Shown here in pieces: positions 54,632 through 64,000 of a stretch of DNA of 64,000 bases. The DNA comes from Ornithodoros turicata. Taxonomy: Eukaryota > Arthropoda > Arachnida > Ixodida > Argasidae. Position 1 is the stretch's first letter. Every line of letters begins with the position of its first letter. Location of the stretch: the NCBI RefSeq assembly GCF_037126465.1, contig NC_088201.1:141796376-141860375 (forward strand), written 5' to 3'. The notes under the pieces are model-generated. The model was not told the origin of the DNA, ran no database searches, and saw only the letters and a list, made by a program, of their open reading frames with translations. Both the position numbers and the translations under genes were made by a program.

Positions 54632-54778
54632 GCTCGACGTCCGTGTGAGCAGAGCGTTGAAAACAAGCTTAGGCGGTGCCTATTGAAGGAGATGATGCAA
54701 ATGGAGCAAACTACGCGAAACAAATTCAGTGAAGGACTGCTACAGAACCCCTCAATTTATTTGATGTTTTCTGGGTGA
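54632..54778 (+). pseudogene. Possible third exon, out of phase
   Basis: After a strong acceptor (TTGTTTCC...AAAACAG) the frame PCEQSVENKLRRCLLKEMMQ continues to a TGA at 54776. Its Cys-Leu-Cys-Glu-Met pattern echoes exon 2, suggesting a duplicated helical unit. That frame needs a phase-0 intron, whereas exon 2 donates phase 2, which instead gives 19 codons ending at a TGA. Either the gene is broken by a one-base change, an exon is missing, or this exon is not used. Confidence 0.4.
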
Positions 54779-55184
54779 AGTCAGGGTCCGCTACTAATGT
54801 TGACCATATGTTGACCATATGTTGACAGCTGGGAAAGCGCTCTTTCCGTTCATTAAGTTTAACTCACCAATACTATGTTTGATGTAGTGGTACTCACATG
54901 GCCTCCAGCTGCATGAGAAGACACCTAGGAGTACAGTGCCCTGTCCTTGTCGCAGAGGTGGTGAGCATAATGAACGGAGACCTCAAGCGTTTCTTCTCAA
55001 ACAAGCCTTGCGATCTCAACCCGTGCTGAGTGCTGATAAGCGCATATCATGTGTCATAGAGGAAGCCACATTTACAGGAGGGATATCTTTCAGGAAGAAT
55101 AAACAACTTGAAAACCAACTATGTGGTTTGAATTTCATTGGCCATCTACTGGGTGACCTAAAGTTGGAGGTGCTATAGTTCTTG
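54779..55184. other. Unassigned spacer before decayed PLE
   Basis: No supported feature; it may include N-terminal remnants of the PLE that follows. Confidence 0.3.
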
Positions 55185-56770
55185 ATCGCTCAGACTACGT
55201 AGCGAAAGCTCATAAACGACTTAGCGACGTCAAATTTTTTACCAGCCTTTAGAGAAATACCCCACGTCTTCATTCTGCGAAATTATTAACAAAACCATCG
55301 ACACCTTTTACCAGAGAGATTTAATTGCCCATTATATATCCAAGTTCATGCGACCCAAAGACTTTAAGCCAGGCCAGTGGCGGATCCTAGGGGAGGGGGG
55401 GCGACCCCCAAAATGTCAGTTCATACATTGGATTTCCCTCTCCTCCTCCCCCACTACGCGCTCCGACAAAGAAACCGCCCCCCCCCCAAACCGCGGGTCT
55501 GGATCCGCCCCTGAGCCAGTCTCGTTTTACCTACTCATCAAGGTACACAAAGAAAATCGCCCAGGGAGGCCCATCATATCCAGCATTAACACCCCGACAG
55601 AAAACATTTCCCTCTTCCTCGATAATTGTGTTAAACACATTCCACCTCTTCTTCCTATTCTACTATACTTCTATATACTCCGCTATTCTTGCCACTAAGA
55701 ATGTTGTGTCGTTATGTACGAATATTCCACACAACGAGGGGTTCTCATGTGTCGAAAACATCCTGAAGTTATATTCGTCCGACGTCCTCCAATGTTATGC
55801 AGTAATAACCTTGCTCGAACAAAGGGCTCACGCGTGTCTTCCAACTGCGCCAATGTGTTCGTGGGTTCGATCAAAAAAGTAGCGCTGGAAGTCTGAAATA
55901 TACCCATTGGTTTACCTCATGTGTGTACTCATTATTCGGCAGGGTAATGAGATATCTTTGAAACAGTTTTTGGTTCATTTTAACTCGCTACACAACTGCA
56001 TTAAATTCTCATGTCATTTCTCTTATGAATCTTCTATCATAAAATGTGGCAAACTAGCAACATATCTTTTTAAAAAGCCCACCGACAGACGTCAGTATTT
56101 GCAATTTAACAGTCACCATCTCATCTGGACAATTCTCACGGTTAAGGCGAATTTCTTCAGACAACGATAACTTCGTGAAGCACGCTACTGACCTGTCCTC
56201 AGACTTCTTGAAGCAAGGTGAAGGCAAGGCAGACGCTCTTCAGAAAACAAGCCACAAAGAGAGAGAAGATCTCATAAGACCCTGAATTCCCAGAAACAAT
56301 AATTCCAACCTAGGTTTTGCCACCCGATATCCAAACCCCTACAACACTACTCATCACTGTAGATCAATTTTAAACCATCACTTGAACATCCTTCACTCTG
56401 GCAATAACTTAAAGGTGATGTTCCCACGGGCACCGTCTGTCGCGTTCTTGCGTCAGACTACTTTACCTAATATACCGGTCTTCTCCAGCATCCCGAAAAG
56501 CCCTCTTTTAATTTAGCCCTTTAAGCCCTTAAATAAATAAGGGCCCTTAAAGCCCTTTAATTTTTTGTAACAAATGTGGTATGCAGTATATTGGTGAATC
56601 ATTTCATTCCCTACGCGAGAGGTTCTATGGACACAAAGGAGACATCGTTCATAAACGTCCAATTCCTGTGTCCACGCATTTCAATACTATCAATCATGGT
56701 ATCAGTACTATACTATTCCCATACTATCGAGGAGTACTCTAGTGGTGAACGAATTGTTGCCTTGTAGACG
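55185..56770 (+). pseudogene. Decayed PLE (RT and GIY-YIG), separate family
   Basis: Scattered but ordered blocks: LDRSDYVAKAHKRLSDVKFF (about 55180-55240), LRPKDFKP, FYLLIKVHKENRPGRPIISS (55525-55580), a motif A-like SLCTNIPHNEG, FKKPTDRRQYLQFNS (about 56070-56115), LNHHLNILHS, and the endonuclease QYIGESFHSLRERFYGH (56577-56640) with PVSTHFNT. The catalytic DD box region is lost. Many frameshifts. Split by a hAT-type MITE at 55375-55513 and a small hairpin near 56500-56560. Confidence 0.75.
55375..55513. mobile_element. 139-bp hAT-type MITE
   Basis: Ends CAGTGGCGGATCC / GGATCCGCCCCTG; 8-bp flanks AGCCAGGC and AGCCAGTC match at seven positions. C/G-rich interior. Inserted in the PLE after RPKDFKP. 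Confidence 0.75.
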
Positions 56771-57009
56771 TTATCCTGAGATCCTTAGACGCGTTCTGTA
56801 GTTTACGTCGTACTAAATACAATTTCTTTTTGCTGCGGAACATATGCTATCTATGCGTTTCGACCATCACAGTTTGCTGGTTAATCTTACTTCAAGATAC
56901 ATATATTTATCAACTTTATTAATAGGCGTGTCACAAATATTATAAGGATAACAAAGAGGTTGTCTTTTTGTCGTTACGCACACATACGCTGTTTTTGTGG
57001 CAATGAATG
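56771..57009. other. Unassigned spacer
   Basis: Nothing recognised. Confidence 0.3.
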
Positions 57010-59320
57010 TTACGTGTCATTCGAAGCACCAATATTCTAAACGCCTGGGACATTGACCTATGCGTTCTTGATCATTAATTGTTAAAATATGTGTAAACAA
57101 AATGCAATCATCTGCAAACATGCGTATAGAAACATCACGACCCAGAAACTCTGGCAGGTCATTTTTGTAAACCAAGTATAGCAGGGGCCCTAATACTGAT
57201 ACTTGAGGAATTCTGGACTTCCAAGGAGCCTGACAATACACAACCTATATCAACAAACTGCGTGCGGCCGCTCAAGTATGCTTGAATTCACTTAATGAGT
57301 TGGGATGGGACACCTATACGTTCTAATTTTAAGAGAGCTTGTTGTGGGGGGCCTTGTGGAAGGCTTTGGAGTTGTCAAGAAGAATTACGTCTACCTACCA
57401 TCCTCTATCTAGAGCTAACAAACTCGTGAACCGTTGTTACGAGTTGAGCAACTGTAGGATGTCCCCTCCTCAATCAATACTGAAACTCTGACAAAATATT
57501 GTGTTCCTTCGAAAATTATGCTAGAGACTTGGCTATTACGTGTTCCAAATTGTTTACCTGTGACAGATGTTAAGGATATGGGGCGGTGATTCTGAATGTG
57601 TGACCGGTCTCCCTTCTTGAATACTGGTTTTACTCGTGCAACTCGCCAGTCGACTGAGACCGCATTGTACGTGAGAGAAGTCCGGAATATTACCATAAAA
57701 ACCTTGCCAGAGCTTCAGCATACCTACGTACAACAACAACTTTATTTTGAGATGCAGAGTGGGGACATACCTACATAAAAACTAGAGATGGGACGAATCC
57801 AGAATTTCGCGAATCCGAATCCGAATCCGAATCCAAGGAAGGTTCTGCGAATCCACGAATCTTACGAATCTCGAATCTTTCGAATCCTTTCTTTATAAAG
57901 AGTTTAAAAAGCCGAGAGAAAGAAAAAGAACTTCTACTGGAGAGTGTTTTGAAGCAGAATATGATATACTTAGGTTTAATGGAATAAAAAATAATAATAC
58001 TTCAGTTTCGGGAGGAAGTATACCCATATAGTTTACTTAACATATTTAACATATTGTTCATCGACTACAAGAAATACATATTCTCGAGCCTGATTTATTT
58101 CCATGAAGCTAAAGCAACAATCAAAAGCAAAACCATATTAACTTTAAACTTGTAATGTAACAGTTCCTGCCTGAACTCTTTCAGTCCAGAGCAATGTAAA
58201 CAAACAAACAAGAAAACACCTGTCGGTCAATGAGGCTTTCGGCGGTCTTCGGAGGTGCCAATTTTAAAAAAGAAACGAACACACGTGGTCGGTGGATTCG
58301 AAAGATTCGATTCGCCGTTTTGGGCACTGGGATTCGGATTCCCGAATCTCGAATCCCTGCCTAGGATTCGTGGATTCGAGGATTCGCGGATTCGATTGGC
58401 ACATCCCTAATAAAAACCAATGGACCAATCGATTTCTTGATATCCAAATTCAGGAGCATGGGAAGTACACCAGAATATGTGACTCTAATGTTTATGCGTG
58501 GGCCGTTTTCCTCTACGATGGGTGCGATATCTATTGCTGTCACTGAAAATACTTTGGAAATATCCGTGAAATATACCCGTTACAGTTGGTTTGTCAGCTA
58601 TGATGGTGCCGTTATGTGTAATCCGTTCGGCACACTTCTTGTTATCTGGGAGGTAGTGCCAGCATTTTTGCGTGGTTTGTTCCGTGAAAGTGGAAACTCT
58701 GTTTGACAGGGACAATTCTTTCGATTGTCGCAACTTCCCGTGTAAAGCCGCTTCAAGCTGAGAAAGAACGTTTCTGTCAGCATTCCGCCTTTTACGTTGT
58801 TTTTAGTTTATGTTTTAGGTGATCCACATATTTTTCAGTCCCACTCGCTTCTTCTTTTTAGGTATAAAGTTGTCCAAACAATAGCGACAGTGCGCTTTCA
58901 ATTTGTTCCATAGCGCATTAATGTCAGCGCCTGAGAATTATTCTAGTGTCTGATTTAAGTACTCAACAACCTTGATGTCTTCTCCTCCATTGAAATTTTT
59001 CGCAAGGATATGTTTACGCGGCAATGTATCATTTCGTCTATTCGCTGTACACACTAGATACGCTAGTTTGTGTGTCCGATATTCCCACATCGGTAGAAAC
59101 TGGAACGCTGTTAATAGAGTTGCTAATGAATACAATGTCTAACGGGAGGACCATGTATTCGTTACTCTAGTATAGGTTCGTTAACGGTCTGTGTTAAGTC
59201 ATAAGCGAATGCAACATCTAGAAGTATTTCGGAACTCTGTACTTCACTGTTGCCACTCATAAGAGCGTTCCAGTCAATTTCTCCAAGGTTAAAATCACCA
59301 ACAATCAGAATTTGTTGACT
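57010..59320 (-). mobile_element. LINE (CR1/L2-like) with endonuclease and RT, decayed
   Basis: Reading on -: endonuclease block VGDFNLGEIDWN at about 59300-59265, then VNEP; a linker with KKCAERITHNGTIIADKPTV at about 58650; VDWRVARVKPVFKKGDRSHI then NHRPISLTSV (about 57650-57560), and RT palm SVLGPLLYLVYKNDLPEF with FADDCILF (about 57185-57090, both Asp present). It is interrupted by a hAT-type MITE and by stops and shifts. The upstream end coincides with the foldback element near 59384. No RNase H seen, unlike the I-like copies. Confidence 0.8.
57783..58409. mobile_element. hAT-type MITE with GGATTCG arms
   Basis: 627 bp between exact 8-bp duplications ATAAAAAC (57775-57782, 58410-58417). 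Ends TAGAGATGGGACGAATCC and, reversed, TAGGGATGTGCCAATCG. Both arms are filled with GAATCC / GGATTCG repeats in opposite orientation. The interior is A/T-rich without a transposase. Confidence 0.9.
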
Positions 59321-59383
59321 TCGATAGTGGTTCACATATCATACAATCCTTGCAAAAATTGCGAGGATGACTGGAGGCCTATA

Positions 59384-60373
59384 CAGGGGTCTTCGCCTAG
59401 CGTGATAAAAAATTCTAACTGGCGACGTACCCGCCGGAGGATTGTGGGACTTTCGGCAATTACCTTCTGGAATCTTATGCCGCCATTGAGGAAGGCTTTG
59501 GACAATTTTTAATTGCAGGGAATTTATTTTTTCAATTGAACTTTGAAAATTGCCAAGCGAACCTCACTTTTTTACAGAAAAATGAAGCCCTCCACAGATA
59601 ACCGCAGACCCAGCAAGAACTATGCTCAGTATCGCAAAAGAAATAGTCGAAAAAATTCCGTTTTAGCCCCGCCTGCTTGATTGTCACAAGGAAGCGCGCG
59701 CGAAATGTGTTTCTAGAGGAGGAAGTGTCCCCGCCTTCATTTGTTTTCCCTTCTTTGTGGTAAGACGGTTGTTTTGTTTTCTTTGTGAAATTATGAGTTG
59801 ACCTTTCATGTCATCTACACATCACGCCACCCTCATCATCTTATATTTGTTTTTACTTCATCTTTGTGATATATTTTGATTTAGGAATAGGAAGCCGACC
59901 TTCGGTCAGGCTGACCTTTCCGAAATAAACGTATATCCCCTCCCTGTGATAAGAAGACGGTTCTCACTAGTATCAAGGTCAAAGCCGGGGAAAGAAAGGT
60001 AAAACAAGAGGCGGGAACACTTCTTCCTCTCCCTGCACCTTCCGTGCCCTCTTCTTTGCGACAATCAAGCAGGCGGGGCTTAAGCGGAATTTTTACTTTT
60101 TTTTTTTACTATTTCTGTTGCGATACTGTGCATAGTTTTTGTTGGGAGTGTGGTTACCCATGGAGGACTTCATATTTCTGTAAACAATGTGAGGTTCCCG
60201 TGGCAATTTTCAAAATTCAATTGAAAATAATAAATTTCTCTCAATTACAAATTGTCCGAAGCCTTCCTAAATGGCGGCAAAAGTTTCCAGAAGGTAATTG
60301 TCGAAAGTCACACAATCCTCCGGCTAGTACGACGCCAGTTAGAATTTTTTATCATTTCAGGTGAAACACCCTG
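59384..60373. mobile_element. Foldback MITE 3 (CAGGGTG family)
   Basis: 990 bp, left end CAGGGGTCTTCGCC, right end reversed CAGGGTGTTTCACC, TA on both sides. Arms pair over hundreds of bp (GATAAAAAATTCTAACTGGC near 59402 is inverted near 60350). It shares the GCCAAGCGAACCTCACT and T-run block with MITE 1. Confidence 0.85.
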
Positions 60374-60375
60374 TA

Positions 60376-62614
60376 TACTCCAATTATTACAAAGACATTA
60401 CCTGAATAATTTATTTTACAGCACATACTTTCATGTTCAACAACTTGCTCTGGTGTAATGACCCAATTCAATGTTTTAACACGATGACAACACAACCTCC
60501 TCTAGATACACGATCTCTTCTGTTAACATTGTAGGATGGTGGAAATGCAATCTGTGCATGCCGAGTTAAGCCATGTCTCAGTGATGATAGCAACATGCTG
60601 ATCATAGCATAGCAAGATATATTCAAGTTTCTCACATTTGTTCGCAATACTCCGAGCATTGACGCATACAAACCGAAGTTTTTTTTGTTTTTTTTATTCT
60701 CACGCTGTCACTTAAAATTTGAGGAAGGTGATTTCACTGGACTACGTGCATTTTTATGGTCATCCCAAACGTATAAGGCATTATCAACTTTGAGTTTGTC
60801 ATGAATCAGCTTTTACTTTGCATCCATTTTTCTTTTCCTCGACGGCACTTTACCGTAAACACTTCCGTTTACGAAGTGTTTCTCACGAAAAATCATCTCT
60901 AACGTAGAACTTGGTTTCCTTCAGTTTGTTCGCATTTTTCATTACGGTTTCTTTTCCCCTAAATTACTGGAAGTAAAGAACAACCGGCCTATCGCCTCTT
61001 GCGCTCCAAGTGGTGGACCTTACCAAGAGACTTGCATGTTACTCCTAGCCTCTATTCGAAGGGCTCATTAATAACTTTTTTTTTAAAGTTCCCAGTTGAC
61101 TCTGTACTACTCTCTTATATGCCGTGGACAATCAGGTTCGAACGGCGGGATCCGTCTTGAAGGGCGACTAGCATATACTCATGAGCCTTGCAAACAAGAA
61201 ACAAACAACAATAACAAGCATGCAAAAAGTGCAAAGCTCGCAAACAACATACATGCATACCACATGCAAACATGGTGCAAATGTATTGTGCATGCAAATA
61301 AATATTGCGGTACTTGCATTGTACAACATGGAAAATATCTATGTCGCGGATGCTGTTTCAGAAGAACTTAGAACTCAGCAATTGAAAGCGACGTTTAGTC
61401 TACATCCTGTTTCCTGAGCCGCTGCATGCAGCTGTGATAGTCGAAACCCGACAAGTCATATCTGAACGTACATTGTACATCATGTTTTTGAAACCTAACA
61501 TAAAACTCATTAACGTTTCCTTGTTAGGAGGTCACGTCCGGAACTGTGAAAGCCGAACCCAGCAAACCATAGCTAGGCATAACGATGTAATGTGAGCTGT
61601 TACGGATGGCGAATTTTGAATTTTGATTTTCGCCACGAAACAAAGAAGCGAAGAGGAGGTCGGGGACTGTACGTGTGTAGTTTGGGGTGCACGCGGCACG
61701 ACCTTCGAATAGATTCATTCTTTTTCCTTTTGCTTTTACTGGTTTCAGATGGATGAAAAGTAATTCCTAGTATCATGTGCTTTGAGCCTTCTTCGTTAGT
61801 AACGTTCTTAACGTTGCCAATTGCCACTCCTTCATAGTGATGCAGAAACCCGGGAATATCAATATACCAACACATTGGATCGAGAATGTGGCAATGGAAC
61901 GGCTGAAGGTAAGACGTGCGATCCTGCTGGGCAAGCAGTGTTCTACCCGTTTCCGAAACATGGTATCGCGATACGGATACCCATTACTTTAGTAAAAAGT
62001 AGCGAACTACCGATATCGATACTTTTTTTAAGGTAACGGACTACCGCTACTAAAAAAATAACGCGATACTTTGCCCGATTCCTCGCTGGAAATACGAAGA
62101 TGCAACATGGGAAATATCCCTCACGTGAATACACCATTTGTATAATGGCGAATTGAGAGACGACAGTTCTGCAGCAAAAACACAGCATATTTATTATGTA
62201 GCTTAGGTACATTGGTTGACTCTTACCAATACCTGATCCTCAAAGTTTCCTTCTGTCATCCTAGCAGGCCATGGTTTCTCCGGGAACTGAGAGAGATATG
62301 ACAACTACTTTAGTGTCAGACCCACATATACCATGGTCTGGAGTCCAATGACCAAAGAAATCTGTCCAATAAATTTGAAATTGAATTTGAGCTAAACAAT
62401 GCCACAGAAAATGTGAGCGTGGAACGGTGCGACACGGCAGAAAAGTAAAAGTTAGAGCGCAGTGTCAGGGACATGACCTTTGTTCGCCACGGAAGTTTCA
62501 GCAGAGCCACATTCTTCTGAATCAAAGCTCTCCTCCAACGGTCAATCCCTTCAGTCTAGGAAATAAGTAGAACATTTCTCAGGTATAACAGCTGTTACGG
62601 AAGACTAGAGCATA
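60376..62614. other. Unassigned region
   Basis: No supported gene. Loose ATGCAAA/CATGCA repeats at 61190-61310. TATCG/CGATA-rich stretches at 61960-62075 resemble ones at 63170-63300. Confidence 0.3.
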
Positions 62615-63003
62615 CACTCTTAACTCGGTACCCTTTATTTTAACTTTTAGCAACGTGTAACCTTTATATAACGCAGATTTCAAACCATCGTAGAAGTTAC
62701 ATGTCGGATGCCTCTATTTAGAGGTTAAAAACGACTTGTAACCGGACATTATAGGGGCAATAGAGGTTATTTCTGAGTATAACCCAAACCCAGTCGTCGT
62801 AACTTATAAATGTACCCTTTATACGGACGTTTTAACTTCTAAGCGAAAGCCGCGTCTGCTTTTCCTTAGTGTTTGTTTTTCTTCTTTGTTTGCAAAGTAA
62901 CTTTTATAAAATGTGTTGCTCAAACGTTACTTTATAACTTCTGAAATAGAAGGTAAAATATTGAGATTTTTACCCTTTACTAAAGGTTACTAGATTAAGA
63001 GTG
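62615..63003. mobile_element. 389-bp MITE with CACTCTTAA ends
   Basis: Ends CACTCTTAACTCGGTA and, reversed, CACTCTTAATCTAGTAACC; TA on both sides. The interior repeats AACCTTTA / TAAAGGTTAC-type words. Confidence 0.85.
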
Positions 63004-63309
63004 TATTACTGGAGCTGACTACAATTCTTTTGTTGAGTCCAACGCCGCTATTTCATTCAGGTTCGAGGAAAAAAAATAACATGCGTGTCCACATGTTTCT
63101 TGTGGAGCGCCGGGCGAGTGACCATGAATAAAAGTGAGAAATATGGCCGGCGAAGAAAGGGTGAGGTCACTGAAAAAGTATCGGTATCGGCAACGATACG
63201 GAGATCCCGTCACTGTAAATATGTAACGAAAATACTTTTCCGATATCGATTTAAAAAATTATCACGATCCGCACTTCGATACTAAGAAAAATATCGATTA
63301 CAGTGACGG

Positions 63310-63745
63310 CGTTAGTTGTGACGGTGTTACTTACAACACTAGTGGCAAGTGCATTAGGGTAGACAGTGACGTGAAAACTCTTCTTGATGCTGACGACTCC
63401 ACGCCAGAGTACCTGACACAATGCATCGATGGAGTGACGCTACTAAACGAAGCCTTAAGGCAAATGAACACAGCGTTGGATCCGCTCCTCCTTATTGAAG
63501 AGCTGGAAAAGGAATCGACAACCAGTTCTGATTATCACGAAGATGCGGTTAAGACGCATTCTCTGCTGAGCTACCGTCTACAACACCGGAACGAGAGTCA
63601 GCTTCCTCTGTCAGCGTATAGTACAGCTACAGCACAACCGGAATCAGCGACAGCTGAGCTGTCCGCTGGAACAAACCCAGCAAGGAGCGGGATTAAGTTG
63701 CCTAATCTGGAGTTGCCAAAGTTCAACGGAGACTTCCGCAGCCGC
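63310..63745 (+). pseudogene. BEL/Pao gag N-terminal fragment
   Basis: From about 63371 the translation has an acidic, helical N-terminal part and then IKLPNLELPKFNGDFRS. The LPKLELPKF-G-D signature is the start of the BEL/Pao gag domain (DUF1759). After FRS at about 63745 homology stops and unrelated sequence (RRVWAILL) leads to a stop at 63836-63838. So the gag is truncated, either by deletion or by a further insertion whose end may lie beyond the window. Confidence 0.7.
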
Positions 63746-64000
63746 AGAGTTTGGGCTATTCTCCTTTCTATATATACTTTCTTGCTTCCACTGCGGTCTC
63801 AACAGGGGTCGTTGACACCGTGGAGCACTGAAAACTGAGCACCCGCACCCCGCTCTAGACACACTGTCCGTGCCGACTCAAGTTCATGTCATCTCCCTGT
63901 GCTCCACAGACGGTGCCACCTCTGACGAAACGTCCGTCCCAGCAGGGACGGCACGCTCAAGTTATAAACATATTATCCAGGTGCAGCCATAGAGCTTCAG
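63746..64000. other. Unassigned sequence at window end
   Basis: CTGACGAAACGTCCGTCCC near 63924 recalls PLE tails but lacks a stem between the core and GAAAC. A GTCCC-AGCA-GGGAC hairpin follows. Nature unresolved. Confidence 0.3.

Noticed and set aside
54263..54778. Firm assignment to the microplusin antimicrobial family
   Set aside because: Cysteine count and spacing fit only loosely, the histidine-rich termini are absent and the exon phases conflict.
63900..63960. CTGACGAAACGTCC as another hammerhead
   Set aside because: Core and GAAAC run together with no stem II, so the fold cannot form.

Overview
The window reads as arthropod, most likely tick, nuclear DNA. There are no bacterial operons. 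It contains a Kunitz-domain exon with phase-1 introns on both sides, two signal-peptide first exons of identical length and phase, degenerate TTAGG-like sequence, and dense I-like LINEs, Penelope-like elements (PLEs), BEL/Pao, mariner, hAT-type and foldback elements plus tRNA-derived SINEs. The tick assignment is inference from the Kunitz and secreted-peptide exons and the repeat flavour; no species marker is visible.

Layout. 1-8.6 kb: three decayed copies of one LINE family (APE endonuclease, RT, RNase H), two on + and one on -, with a small element inserted in the second. 9.2-9.4 kb: one Kunitz exon on -. 10.4-11.2 kb: a divergent foldback element. 11.9-38.2 kb: a chain of repeat units joined by (TA)n tracts. 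It begins with a tandem array of about 289-bp units, each containing a hammerhead ribozyme fold. Four head-to-head PLE pairs follow (families 1-4), then a perfect palindrome made of two PLE tails, then a single hammerhead-bearing monomer. A truncated mariner sits between PLE pairs 3 and 4. PLE family 3 is interrupted inside its ORF by a 6.1-kb TA-flanked transposon (copy A). 38.2-43.4 kb: one signal-peptide first exon with a TATA box (-), small LINE/PLE fragments, a MITE and a second PLE-tail-like palindrome. 43.4-49.5 kb: copy B of the 6.1-kb transposon. 50.1-50.4 kb: a SINE. 53.3-54.8 kb: exons of a small secreted cysteine-containing protein (+). 55.2-56.8 kb: a decayed PLE. 57.0-59.3 kb: a LINE on - split by a hAT-type MITE. 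59.4-60.4 kb: a foldback element. 62.6-63.0 kb: a TA-flanked MITE. 63.4-63.8 kb: a BEL/Pao gag fragment.

The strongest system here is the association of hammerhead ribozymes with PLEs. The tandem array has what I read as an animal retrozyme (a non-autonomous hammerhead circular-RNA retroelement thought to use PLE enzymes). Its units are arranged exactly like the neighbouring PLEs: two blocks head to head, ribozyme/3' ends facing outward, TA microsatellites outside. The PLE 3' ends carry hammerhead-like motifs whose stems co-vary between families. This gives a physical set of putative enzyme source (RT plus GIY-YIG endonuclease ORFs), ribozyme-tailed PLEs and ribozyme satellite, all in one TA-linked chain. 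Hammerheads in PLEs and metazoan retrozymes are known in the literature; the shared inverted geometry and serial stacking seen here are what I would check first.

The two 6.1-kb copies act as a natural experiment: each has a foldback MITE that the other lacks, so empty and filled sites can be read directly. Host gene content is sparse. I found no complete, intact host gene.
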